NCBI RefSeq assembly: GCF_001895085.1
Contig: NZ_BDFD01000003.1
Location: forward strand, 40,001 to 104,000
Length of the DNA: 64,000 bases
Direction: 5' to 3'
Source: Mariprofundus micogutta
GTDB taxonomy: Bacteria; Pseudomonadota; Zetaproteobacteria; Mariprofundales; Mariprofundaceae
Made by a program: the position numbers and the translations under genes. This document shows, one piece after another, positions 8,888-17,000 of the stretch; position 1 is the first letter of the stretch; each line of letters begins with the position of its first letter. The notes beneath the pieces were generated by a model. The model saw nothing but the letters and a program-made list of their open reading frames with translations, was not told the DNA's origin and searched no databases.

Positions 8888-11251
8888 TCACTTGCTGGCA
8901 GGCGGAATATCATCATCTTCAACATTGATATTGGTGTGATGCATACGCTGCGCATGCAGATCTTCAGTCGTAGGCATCTCTACATCATGATCATCACCTT
9001 CATGTCTGCCGCGTGCGATACGGAAGAGGTATACAACAGCCAGACTCAGGAGGAACCAAAGCAGACCCAGCAGCCAGAAGCGGTACTCGCCCAGAACTGC
9101 GAACCAGTCTTTGGTATCAGGATAGTAAACTTCAGCCAGTGTTGGCTGCTTACTATTGATATGAAGTGTTACACCATGAGCATCAATGAATGCAACATCG
9201 CCTTCAATCAAGCGCAACTTCTCAGAGAAATCATGCTGTGCCTGAGTGGATGGAATCACCAGCAGACCCTGTGCTGAAGATCCATTAACAATCTCCGCAA
9301 CAGTGATTTTCGGCAGAACATTCAAACTGAAGAACGATTGGCCATCTTTATCACGGATTTCAACAGGGCCCTTATCCATACGCACAGGCGCATCGATATT
9401 GTCCAGGTTGAAATTACCAAATGCCACGAATGGGCCACTTGGGTCAATCGCCTCACTCTCTTTTACAAAGCTGACTCTTGAATAATCCATCATAATAGGC
9501 AGATCAGCAGCCATTCTGGAAATCAGATGCAATGCATTTTCCGGATCACTCAGGAACTTCTCGGCAATAACTGTATCAAAGCCTGATGAGAAATACTGGG
9601 ACAGGCCGGAGAACTTCGTTGGCTCTGTGTCCGTTGCTTTCACAATGATTGATGTGTCAGGCGTAATCTGCACAAAGTCAGTTGGCATAATACCAAAACA
9701 GTCACCAGATACGATATCATGCTGCACTACAAAACGAAGGTTATTGTACTGCTGCTGATACTCAACCGGAAGAGGAATGGAGTAATTATGTTTCGCACCA
9801 TCATTTTCCAGTCGTTTTGAAAACACCAGTACATTATTCAGGAATGCGTACAGCTCATATGTCGGATCAGCATCCCAACGCACGGGTGCAACAATATTCA
9901 GACTCAACATATCCAGACGAGTGCCTGATGGCAGATCATGAGGAGAGAGCGTAGTGCTCCAGACAGTCTCACGCGCCACATAATGTGGCTCTGTATTCAA
10001 CTGGTGAAGAGGCATTGTAAAATACTCACTGTTCGAGTCTTTCGGCAATGCCCTCAGAGAATAGAAGTAATCAGGTTTATTGATATCATAATGACGTCCT
10101 GCAGCAAGCTGCTCCCACTGGCCATCAATCAGATACAGTGGCTGTACATCATATGGCTCGGATACTGCCAGAGAAACCATACCTCCGGATTTAACCAGAT
10201 TCAGGTTGTCTGTAGGAGTGCGGAACACATCACCGTTTTTAAGCTTCACAAAACCTTTTTTCAGCCTTGCTCCACGACGGTTAAACTCTGCAACAATATC
10301 AGATTTTGACGCGATAACGATATTACCAACTTCAGGAAGCCGTTTGATATCGATCTTCCTGCCGGCATTGGTCAGCAATTCCATGACTGACATGGCAGCT
10401 GCAAACTGAGCCGCATCCAGCTTGCCTGCCGGAAGGGATACGCTGACCGTATGCGGCAGCATGCGCCAGGTATCTCGAATCGAGCGATCAATTGAGCTAT
10501 ATGTGATATCCATCGCTGTATCCGGGAGAATATGTAGGAAACCGCCACCGGAGCGAATATCAAGACAGAGGTTTTTATCCACCAGCGTACCTGATTCAAC
10601 ACTCACCTTAACCATGCCACCGCGGAACATTGAAGCAGGAAGCACAATCGCATCCTCATGCCTCAGGTTATCTGATTTGGCCACAATCTGGGTAAGAGGA
10701 ACATCATTCACGAAAACCCTGATGTTAGACAGTCCGTGCAACATCGGTGAAGCGCGGTATGACAAACGGAACACACCACCCCTGACGCTTGAATCCATTG
10801 GGGTCTTGAAATAGAAATCCTGAACATGGCCTGCCTGCGAACCTCTGAACGTATGCCCTTTCCTGTAACCGAGGTCTTCAAGCGTAACTGTCCTCACCGG
10901 ACCCAGTGCACTCAGTGCCTTTCTTGCCGTTGCAGGAGATGACGCAGCCCTCTTCAAAGGGGCACGTTTTGCAGCCTTAATGGATTTCACTTCCATCCAG
11001 CCCTGAACTCCGGAAGGCCTCGCTGTCACCAGCACCCAGCCAGCCTGACGCTCCATCTCAATCAGCTTCGATTTGGAATCAACGTTCATCACCTTGCTGG
11101 AAGCTGTATTTGGAGCAGCATAAATTACCGCCTGCTTGCCGGAAACACTCAACGCATCCCCGATCTTGGCTTCCGCCTGGCCTGACAGCAGCACGAAAGC
11201 CACCGTTACACATAAAACATTTTTCATGAAAAACATGACATTATTCAACAC
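8888..11251 (-). CDS. BcsB-like periplasmic polysaccharide synthase subunit with N-terminal SH3 domain
   Basis: The first gene of the six-gene operon. The preferred start is GTG at 11251, giving 787 residues: AGGGGG sits 7 nt upstream and a signal peptide (about 1-28) follows. An in-frame ATG at 11299 has no such site. Domains: SH3-type domain (about 30-95), BcsB-like repeats of carbohydrate-binding and flavodoxin-like folds (about 125-700), one C-terminal membrane helix (about 715-740) and a 50-residue acidic/His-rich cytoplasmic tail. In cellulose synthase BcsB is anchored by this helix next to BcsA and guides the polymer through the periplasm. The SH3 domain is not part of ordinary BcsB and could bind peptidoglycan. 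Confidence 0.88.
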   Translation of the reverse strand: MLNNVMFFMKNVLCVTVAFVLLSGQAEAKIGDALSVSGKQAVIYAAPNTASSKVMNVDSKSKLIEMERQAGWVLVTARPSGVQGWMEVKSIKAAKRAPLKRAASSPATARKALSALGPVRTVTLEDLGYRKGHTFRGSQAGHVQDFYFKTPMDSSVRGGVFRLSYRASPMLHGLSNIRVFVNDVPLTQIVAKSDNLRHEDAIVLPASMFRGGMVKVSVESGTLVDKNLCLDIRSGGGFLHILPDTAMDITYSSIDRSIRDTWRMLPHTVSVSLPAGKLDAAQFAAAMSVMELLTNAGRKIDIKRLPEVGNIVIASKSDIVAEFNRRGARLKKGFVKLKNGDVFRTPTDNLNLVKSGGMVSLAVSEPYDVQPLYLIDGQWEQLAAGRHYDINKPDYFYSLRALPKDSNSEYFTMPLHQLNTEPHYVARETVWSTTLSPHDLPSGTRLDMLSLNIVAPVRWDADPTYELYAFLNNVLVFSKRLENDGAKHNYSIPLPVEYQQQYNNLRFVVQHDIVSGDCFGIMPTDFVQITPDTSIIVKATDTEPTKFSGLSQYFSSGFDTVIAEKFLSDPENALHLISRMAADLPIMMDYSRVSFVKESEAIDPSGPFVAFGNFNLDNIDAPVRMDKGPVEIRDKDGQSFFSLNVLPKITVAEIVNGSSAQGLLVIPSTQAQHDFSEKLRLIEGDVAFIDAHGVTLHINSKQPTLAEVYYPDTKDWFAVLGEYRFWLLGLLWFLLSLAVVYLFRIARGRHEGDDHDVEMPTTEDLHAQRMHHTNINVEDDDIPPASK

Positions 11252-11308
11252 GGTCTTACCCCCTGAAATATAAACAATCACTTTATCCCCTAGATACAAT
11301 TACTCGTT

Positions 11309-11336
11309 AATATAGTATAAATTCCATGACATGCAA
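11309..11336 (-). promoter_or_regulatory. Candidate promoter of the exopolysaccharide operon
   Basis: On the minus strand TTGCAT (11331-11336), a 16-bp spacer and TATATT (11309-11314), inside the only long AT-rich gap (11252-11428) upstream of the BcsB-like gene. The predicted start near 11302 gives a leader of about 50 nt. No clear intrinsic terminator was seen between this promoter and the vWA gene upstream, so partial readthrough is possible. Confidence 0.5.
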
Positions 11337-11428
11337 ACTTTTATTAAAAAAAATTAATCACAATCGCCAAGCCGCCAGCTACTCAAACCACACACTCCAC
11401 CAGCCTTCACTACAATTTTCTTCACAGC

Positions 11429-13666
11429 TCAATTTCCATCACGACTGATTTTGATGTGATCAAACTTCACCAGCGCATACGGATAGTTCGAATTACTACT
11501 GGCAAAAATTGCCGGATTTAAATCCCTGCCATATAGCGGCACCTTGCCAACCTCATACCAATCTTTCCCGTCAAGACTGGCTGATGCAGTGTATTCGAAA
11601 CCAAGCTTGGTGATTTTCAGATGCACTGTGAATCGGGTTGCCATTGCAGTCGAAGCAGGCGGCTGCCAGGCAATCCAGAACGGGGAACCAAAATACGTAC
11701 GTGAGCCATCAAGATCCTTGATCAGATCAACCCTGACCACCTGTCTGCAATCCTTACCCCCACATTTCGAAAATGTCGCCTTATCTTCAATGCTTGCCAA
11801 CAAAGCCAGAAACTCTCGATTCTTTTTGTACATCAGCAAGCCAGCCTCTTGCTTCGTCTTGCCTACCTTGCCAGTACTGAATTCAGAATCCATTTTTATT
11901 GATACAACATAATCGCCATAAACCTCCTCATGTTTCAAAACAAGAAGATTGGGGACAGTTCCTTTGGCAATCGATGATTTTTTCGTCATTAAAATGAGAT
12001 TACCATGATCATTATGCAGCAATGCGGGCGCAGGGTTTTCCACCTGCCAGTGCTCCGACAAGTAACCAGAATCAAATTCATCGCTATAAATCAAACCCGG
12101 GCGATGTTGGACATCTTCTCTGCCCCATGAATTATCATCATCAAAAGCTGCAATTCTATCTGCTTCAGCCTTGGCCGCTGCCGCCCTCTCTGCTGCAATT
12201 CTGGCCCTTTCTGCCTTCTCGGCTGCCGCCTTCTCAGCTGCAAGCCTGGCCCTTTCAGCCTTAGCTGCTGCCGCTTTTTCGGCCGCAATCCTGTCTGCCT
12301 CGGCCTTCTCTGCAGCTGCTTTTTCTTCCGCGGCTTTCCTGGCTGCCGCTTTCTCTGCCGCAACCCTGTCCGCCTCAGCCTTAGCTGCTGCCGCTTTTTC
12401 GGCCGCAATCCTGTCTGCCTCGGCCTTCTCTGCAGCTGCTTTCTCAGCTGCCGCTTTCTCATCTGCCGCTTTCTCAGCTGCCGCTTTCTCAGCTGCCGCT
12501 TTCTCAGCTGCCGCTTTCTCAGCTGCCGCTTTCTCAGCTGCCGCTTTCTCAGCTGCCGCTTTCTCAGCTGCGGCTTTCTCAGCTGCCGCTTTCTCAGCTG
12601 CCGCTTTCTCGGCTGCTGCTTTCTCGGCTGCTGCTTTCTCGGCTGCTGCTTTCTCGGCTGCTGCTTTCTCGGCTGCTGCTTTCTCGGCTGCGGCTTTCTC
12701 GGCTGCTGCTTTCTCGGCTGCTGCTTTCTCGGCCGCTGCTTTCTCGGCTGCTGCTTTCTCGGCTGCTGCTTTCTCGACTGCTGCTTTCTCGGCTGCTGCT
12801 TTCTCGGCCGCTGCTTTCTCGGCCGCTGCTTTCTCAGCCGCTGCTTTCTCAGCCGCTGCTTTCTCAGCCGCTGCTTTCTCAGCTGCTGCTTTCTCAGCCG
12901 CCGCTTTCTGACCTGCTGGAATCTCAATAACAGCCGGAACTGCGACACCTACAGCCTTCGCCCCCGTCCTTGCCGCAGAAGAGGACCCTTTTGCGGGAAC
13001 CACATTATCCTTTGCAATTTCACGCGCTACCGAAGCAAATGCGGCCGTAAGCGATTTAGTATCATTTGCAGCAAAATATTTTCCGCCACCGTTTGCGGCA
13101 ACGCACTGAAGCTGGGATAAGTCATACGATTTCACACCAAAACCGACGACATGGATACGAATATTATCTCCGGACAGTGAAGCAGCCTTGCACGGATCAC
13201 GCCGACAGCTTTCAGCACCATCACTAAGGAATACTACCGTTCCTTTTCCACCACGGCTTTTAATTTCATTGACTGCAGTGTCGATACTGCGACTCAATGG
13301 AGTCATGCCCTTTGGAGTAAAAGAATTCATTTTTTTCATAATCGATGCGCGCGATGACCCGAGCGGGGCAAGAACCGCTACGTCACTACAGTCGCCTTTC
13401 TTGCTATAGCCATACGCAGCCAGGCCAACATCAACGTTTAAAGGGAGTCTCGCAATAGATGCAGATAAGGCATTTCTGGCCAGATACACTTTTTCTGTGC
13501 CATCGACCTTACTCCACATGCTACCTGATGAATCAACCACATACAGAACAGAAGAGCTTGCAAACGCACTCAATGGCGTCATCAATACCAAGGCAAGAAG
13601 CTGCAGCTTTAGCAGCCTCCCAAACATCATCCATCTCACATCCATATGAGCCCCCGCTCGTTGCAT
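11429..13666 (-). CDS. Secreted von Willebrand A protein with long AEKAA repeat and lectin-like C-terminal domain
   Basis: 745 residues with an N-terminal signal peptide. The vWA domain has a MIDAS motif, DSSGS, followed by GMTPLS and LSDGAES. A very long Ala/Glu/Lys repeat (roughly residues 255-510, unit AEKAA) should form a single rigid, TolA-like helix of tens of nanometres. The C-terminal 200 residues (from about 530) look like a concanavalin/LamG (DUF1349-like) sugar-binding domain. The start is ATG 13666 (AGG 5 nt upstream) or ATG 13645 (GGGGG upstream). It lies just upstream of the polysaccharide operon, on the same strand but with a 177-bp gap. A surface or periplasm-spanning protein that binds the polymer is inferred. 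Confidence 0.87.
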   Translation of the reverse strand: MQRAGAHMDVRWMMFGRLLKLQLLALVLMTPLSAFASSSVLYVVDSSGSMWSKVDGTEKVYLARNALSASIARLPLNVDVGLAAYGYSKKGDCSDVAVLAPLGSSRASIMKKMNSFTPKGMTPLSRSIDTAVNEIKSRGGKGTVVFLSDGAESCRRDPCKAASLSGDNIRIHVVGFGVKSYDLSQLQCVAANGGGKYFAANDTKSLTAAFASVAREIAKDNVVPAKGSSSAARTGAKAVGVAVPAVIEIPAGQKAAAEKAAAEKAAAEKAAAEKAAAEKAAAEKAAAEKAAAEKAAVEKAAAEKAAAEKAAAEKAAAEKAAAEKAAAEKAAAEKAAAEKAAAEKAAAEKAAAEKAAAEKAAAEKAAAEKAAAEKAAAEKAAAEKAAAEKAAAEKAAAEKAADEKAAAEKAAAEKAEADRIAAEKAAAAKAEADRVAAEKAAARKAAEEKAAAEKAEADRIAAEKAAAAKAERARLAAEKAAAEKAERARIAAERAAAAKAEADRIAAFDDDNSWGREDVQHRPGLIYSDEFDSGYLSEHWQVENPAPALLHNDHGNLILMTKKSSIAKGTVPNLLVLKHEEVYGDYVVSIKMDSEFSTGKVGKTKQEAGLLMYKKNREFLALLASIEDKATFSKCGGKDCRQVVRVDLIKDLDGSRTYFGSPFWIAWQPPASTAMATRFTVHLKITKLGFEYTASASLDGKDWYEVGKVPLYGRDLNPAIFASSNSNYPYALVKFDHIKISRDGN
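12432..12909 (-). repeat. 15-bp coding tandem repeat, about 32 units
   Basis: The unit on the plus strand is GCTGCYGCTTTCTCR, coding AEKAA on the minus strand. Units fall in blocks of identical variants: agctgccgctttctc about 12435-12600, ggctgctgctttctc about 12601-12735, then ggccgctg and agccgctg variants. This pattern is expected from stepwise local expansion. The period is a multiple of three, so copy-number change alters rod length without frameshift. More degenerate units continue to about 12170. All frames stay open, which creates spurious long ORFs on both strands. Confidence 0.95.
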
Positions 13667-13809
13667 ATATGCCTGCTCGATTACTTATAGCATATATCCC
13701 TCAATCTGCAAGCGTATAAAGAATGGAAATTATTAGCCAGCACTACCTTACCTGTCACCATTCACATGTAGCCAAAAGGCATGCCCACTCCTCTCGGAAA
13801 AAGGCTACT

Positions 13810-14073
13810 TCAGGTCAGGGCAGACCATAAGACCATGATAAAGAAAAGTATGCATAATAGAATAACAGCCGGAGCCCAGTATTCTGCCGGAAATGCAATT
13901 TTATTCGCCTGCTTCCGGGTTAAACCACACCCTGAACAGCGCTTCTTATAAAACAACTTCACCACAATCAGCCAGAGCCCCAGAGTCAGCACGCTCAATA
14001 TCCAGCTTCCAACCCCAAATTTCCGACTGTATTGAGTGACTCTTTCACATTTATGGCAATAGCGCTCTTTCAT
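13810..14073 (-). CDS. Small membrane protein with two CxxC zinc-ribbon pairs
   Basis: 87 residues: CHKC at 6-9 and CSGC near 46-49 are likely to bind one zinc, with a hydrophobic segment between them and a second C-terminal membrane helix (AVILLCILFFIMVLW). No named family is recognised. It stands alone between the vWA gene and the response regulator; 13667-13809 and 14074-14213 hold no gene I can see. Confidence 0.6.
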   Translation of the reverse strand: MKERYCHKCERVTQYSRKFGVGSWILSVLTLGLWLIVVKLFYKKRCSGCGLTRKQANKIAFPAEYWAPAVILLCILFFIMVLWSALT

Positions 14074-14213
14074 AACGAGCCATTCAAAAGCATTACATAT
14101 CTTAATTCAAACAGTCATTTCCATCTCACAACAGGGCCTCGCATGGCAGGTATCAAAGCGCAGGAAGGAATCGATATGATGACTTTAAAAACCGGATTGA
14201 TATACTGACCTGT

Positions 14214-14687
14214 ATGTTCCATATCATTGATGATGAAGAACAGATTCGCAATCTTGTTAAAGCGCTGATTGTAAGAACAGGGCATGAAGCCCTCTGTTTT
14301 GAATCCGGCACTCAGTACCTTGAGTACCTGAACAACCCTGACTTTATACCCCCCATAGCTGTATTGACTGATGTCACAATGCCGGGCATCAACGGTTATG
14401 ACCTCGCAGTGGAAATTCGCAACAATCTACCGTTTCAGAAAATCATTCTGATTACCGCTTATGCGGATGAAGAGCACCACCGGTTTGCAGCCAGCCAACT
14501 CTGCTACACTCTGAACAAGCCATACCATGCAGAAACACTTATCGCACTCATCACGGCCCTGATTGCCTGTGAAAATGAACACCGGGGCTCAAACGATAAA
14601 ATCGGGGCCTTCCATCAATGTGAATTCGGCATTGATCACAACTGTCCGTTTCACTATCCAGACAAGCAATCAATTTCTAAACCCTGA
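14214..14687 (+). CDS. Single-domain response regulator (CheY/Spo0F-like)
   Basis: 157 residues. The receiver domain occupies about 1-120: acidic pocket IDDEE at 5-9, phosphoacceptor Asp in LTDVTMPGI (about 56), Thr/Ala in LITAYAD and conserved Lys in LNKPYH. The C-terminal 37 residues are not an output domain. No histidine kinase is encoded nearby, so its partner is unknown. It may act by protein interaction in a phosphorelay or motility pathway. Confidence 0.85.
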   Translation: MFHIIDDEEQIRNLVKALIVRTGHEALCFESGTQYLEYLNNPDFIPPIAVLTDVTMPGINGYDLAVEIRNNLPFQKIILITAYADEEHHRFAASQLCYTLNKPYHAETLIALITALIACENEHRGSNDKIGAFHQCEFGIDHNCPFHYPDKQSISKP

Positions 14688-14797
14688 CAATGGAGCAGCA
14701 TGTCATCTCATGCAGGGCGTGACCTACCATCACATTCCCACTTGTCAGCTCCCCTCACATTCTACAGACTACTTGCACAAGAAATGGAGGGATGACA

Positions 14798-15130
14798 TTG
14801 ACTGAAGGCTCATGCCTGCGCATCTATTTAAGCGAATCCAGTAGAATCGACGGCAAACCGGCGATGGAGGCTATTTTAAGCCTCTGCCAACAGGCAGGAC
14901 TGTCTGGCGTTTCCGTATTGCGTGGCATTGAAGGGCTGGGGCAGCATGGCATCCATTCCGCTTCTTTTCTGGATCTGGCGACCAGCCTGCCATTGGTGAT
15001 CGAGGCAATCGACACCAAGGAACACATCGAACAGGCGCTGGAGCAGATGCAGCCACATCTTGGAGAGTGCACGCTGGCCACCTGGCCCGTTTCACTGATG
15101 CACAATGGAGTAAACAATGGAAATGCATGA
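14798..15130 (+). CDS. DUF190 family protein
   Basis: About 110 residues of the DUF190 family, small cytoplasmic PII-like (ferredoxin-like fold) proteins: LRIYLSE at the N-terminus, GVSVLRGIEGLGQHG in the middle and a conserved PLVIEAID strand. The likely start is TTG 14798, with GGAGGG 6 nt upstream. An in-frame ATG at 14792 lies directly against the ribosome site and is less probable. Its 3' end overlaps the Crp/Fnr gene by 14 bp, so the two are co-transcribed and perhaps coupled. Function is not known; related proteins often accompany CrcB fluoride channels, which are absent here. Confidence 0.8.
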   Translation: MTEGSCLRIYLSESSRIDGKPAMEAILSLCQQAGLSGVSVLRGIEGLGQHGIHSASFLDLATSLPLVIEAIDTKEHIEQALEQMQPHLGECTLATWPVSLMHNGVNNGNA

Positions 15131-15806
15131 ACTGCTTCGGAAAGTACCACTGTTCTCCGAACTGAATGAGAGTGAATTAAAAGCCGTGGCCTCTCTGGCC
15201 AGTAGCATTGATATCCGCAAAAAGAGCATTGTTGTGCAGGAGCATGATCCAGGTGATTCGCTCTTTGTTATTCTCAGTGGGGAGGTAAAAATCTCCACAT
15301 ACTCCACTGAAGGGCGTGAAGTGGTACTGGCCCTGCTTGGCAAAGGCTCATTTTTCGGTGAAATGTCGCTACTTGATGAAGAACCCCGCTCAGCCAATGT
15401 TACCACCATGGAAGACTCCAAGTTTGCCAACATTCGCAGACGGGATCTGGTGCCTCTGATGATGGATCAACCAGCCATTGCACTAAAACTTCTGGCTGAA
15501 GTTGCTTCTCGACTGAGAAAAACCAGCCGTGTTCTTGAGCGCATAAGCAGCATGGATGTGCCGCATCGCCTCTACTCCTACCTTGTAGATCACTGTCAGC
15601 GTTTCAGCCAGCAGGATGCTGATGGCCGCTATTCCACAGTACTACCGACCCATCAATTGCTTGCCGATCAACTCTCGACAAGCCGCGAAACCATTTCACG
15701 CGCCATCAGTCAGTTGAAAAAAGATGGCATTCTTATTCAGGGTGAAGGGCGAGGAAAAATGCGCGTTGATGTAGACACCCTGGAAGGCCTGCTCGACGAA
15801 TTCTAA
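15117..15806 (+). CDS. Crp/Fnr family transcription regulator
   Basis: 229 residues. A cyclic-nucleotide-binding-type beta-roll spans about 15-125 (PGDSLFVILSGEVKI, GSFFGEMSLLDEEPRSANV), then a long dimer helix and a winged helix-turn-helix (QLLADQLSTSRETISRAIS, about 178-196). The GEMSLLDEEPRSA segment matches the phosphate-binding cassette of CRP, including the R-S pair, so cAMP or a related nucleotide is possible. No N-terminal Cys cluster of the FNR type is present. The start ATG 15117 has GGAG upstream. Targets are unknown. Confidence 0.9.
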   Translation: MEMHELLRKVPLFSELNESELKAVASLASSIDIRKKSIVVQEHDPGDSLFVILSGEVKISTYSTEGREVVLALLGKGSFFGEMSLLDEEPRSANVTTMEDSKFANIRRRDLVPLMMDQPAIALKLLAEVASRLRKTSRVLERISSMDVPHRLYSYLVDHCQRFSQQDADGRYSTVLPTHQLLADQLSTSRETISRAISQLKKDGILIQGEGRGKMRVDVDTLEGLLDEF

Positions 15807-15830
15807 ACGACTCCAGCCGATGAGCAGGCT

Positions 15831-16676
15831 CTAAAGCGACAGCTTCACATCAAGACCTGTCTGGCCGATTCTGGCAGCAGCATGCTCCATCCACCCTTTA
15901 TCCAGTGCCTTCAGATGCTTTGACTCCTTCTGCAGAGATGGCCGCGCCAGACCATACAGTAACACACCGCGAATCGGAGCTTCTGCTTCTTTTAAGGCAT
16001 TCAGAAATTCAATATAGGATGTCATTTCCAGCTCTGAAGGCGGCTGCCCATCCCATGCCACGAAACAGGTCTGAATCCATGTCGGACAAACAACAGCAAC
16101 GGAGCACACCTGCTGCGATAAATTAGCTGCATGCATTTTTACACCGTTCATTCGGCTAATACCATCATCGGTGACACTATCCACCTTGACCCACACCTCG
16201 CCATGATGTTGCGCCATCAAAGCCAGTCCCTTTTGCACATGCGGCTTATGCACATAAGAGCCGTTAGAAATCAGACGCAGCGGAACACAGAGATCAAACT
16301 GCCGCATCACCTGCACAATAACAGCAATGACATCATCAAAGGCAGCACAACTGGTGGGCTCACCATTGCCGGAAATGGCCACATCACACAGCGCCCTGCT
16401 ACCTTCCGGAACGCGCTCCTGCATAAATGTGCCGCGTATCAGATCTTCCAACATGGTGCTCAGTTCAGAGTGCAACTGGTGCAGATCAATATCCGGCGCC
16501 ACGCCACGCACAAGACCCGGAACCTGACAATATGCGCAGTGCCAGTTGCACGCATTATTCGGATTCAGATTGATGCCGACAGATACACCACCGGCACGAC
16601 GGGAAATCACAGGGTAAACATAAGTCATACCAGTCACATCACGATCATGGTTGACCGTACTCAAATTGTTATTCAT
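15831..16676 (-). CDS. Radical SAM protein, COG0731-like
   Basis: 281 residues. The CNWHCAYC motif (about residues 43-50) is the CX3CX2C ligand set for the SAM-binding 4Fe-4S cluster, and SGNGEPTSC is the GGEP-like strand. The overall layout recalls the TYW1-like Fe-S oxidoreductases of COG0731, but no flavodoxin domain is present, so wybutosine synthesis is unlikely. The substrate is unknown. Last gene of the leuS-lptE-holA-bioA group, 8 bp after the 92-residue ORF. Confidence 0.88.
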   Translation of the reverse strand: MNNNLSTVNHDRDVTGMTYVYPVISRRAGGVSVGINLNPNNACNWHCAYCQVPGLVRGVAPDIDLHQLHSELSTMLEDLIRGTFMQERVPEGSRALCDVAISGNGEPTSCAAFDDVIAVIVQVMRQFDLCVPLRLISNGSYVHKPHVQKGLALMAQHHGEVWVKVDSVTDDGISRMNGVKMHAANLSQQVCSVAVVCPTWIQTCFVAWDGQPPSELEMTSYIEFLNALKEAEAPIRGVLLYGLARPSLQKESKHLKALDKGWMEHAAARIGQTGLDVKLSL

Positions 16677-16684
16677 GCGATAAG

Positions 16685-16963
16685 TCAGACGTATGTATCA
16701 AGCAGGCGACCACTCAACAACTCTGCAGAAGCACCACCCTTACGCGAGTAGGTCAGAGGCTGTTGGTTGTCCGGCCCGAAATAACCGGAACGGGCCATCA
16801 TATTATTGCGAGCCCCATTGCTACTTGCCATTAAAGTAGGCTCAACCACCTTGTGCGCTTCAATAATTGGAGGGACAGGCTGCATCCCCTGCTGCAAAGG
16901 AGGCACAGGTGCCGCTGGCGGAAAACCATCAATGCGAAACATCAAACCCAGAGTTACAGCCAT
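16685..16963 (-). CDS. Small Pro-rich hypothetical protein
   Basis: 92 residues with a short hydrophobic N-terminus (MAVTLGLMF) and a Pro-rich stretch. No family is recognised. Coding is supported only by position and strand: it fills the gap between bioA and the radical SAM gene. ATG 16963 has no good ribosome site. A promoter-like TTGATC-16-TATAAT lies just upstream (16973-17000), so the message may be nearly leaderless or start at the internal ATG 16942. Confidence 0.45.
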   Translation of the reverse strand: MAVTLGLMFRIDGFPPAAPVPPLQQGMQPVPPIIEAHKVVEPTLMASSNGARNNMMARSGYFGPDNQQPLTYSRKGGASAELLSGRLLDTYV

Positions 16964-16972
16964 AAGGAGTAC

Positions 16973-17000
16973 ATTATAGGCTGAGAAACAAAATGATCAA
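16973..17000 (-). promoter_or_regulatory. Possible internal promoter before the radical SAM gene
   Basis: Minus strand TTGATC (16995-17000), 16-bp spacer, perfect TATAAT (16973-16978), overlapping the bioA stop codon. It would start transcription just before the 92-residue ORF and could uncouple the radical SAM gene from bioA. Confidence 0.4.

Noticed and set aside
12432-12909. Regular repeats considered as a CRISPR array
   Set aside because: Units are 15 bp, directly adjacent without unique spacers, and in frame within a protein gene. No cas gene is present.
12171-12911. Long plus-strand ORF rich in Ser-Ala-Ala-Ala-Phe, and a second minus-frame ORF rich in Arg-Lys-Gln (12091-12948)
   Set aside because: Both are alternative readings of the 15-bp repeat, which lacks stops in several frames. 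Only the AEKAA frame has a signal peptide, vWA and lectin-like domains on either side.
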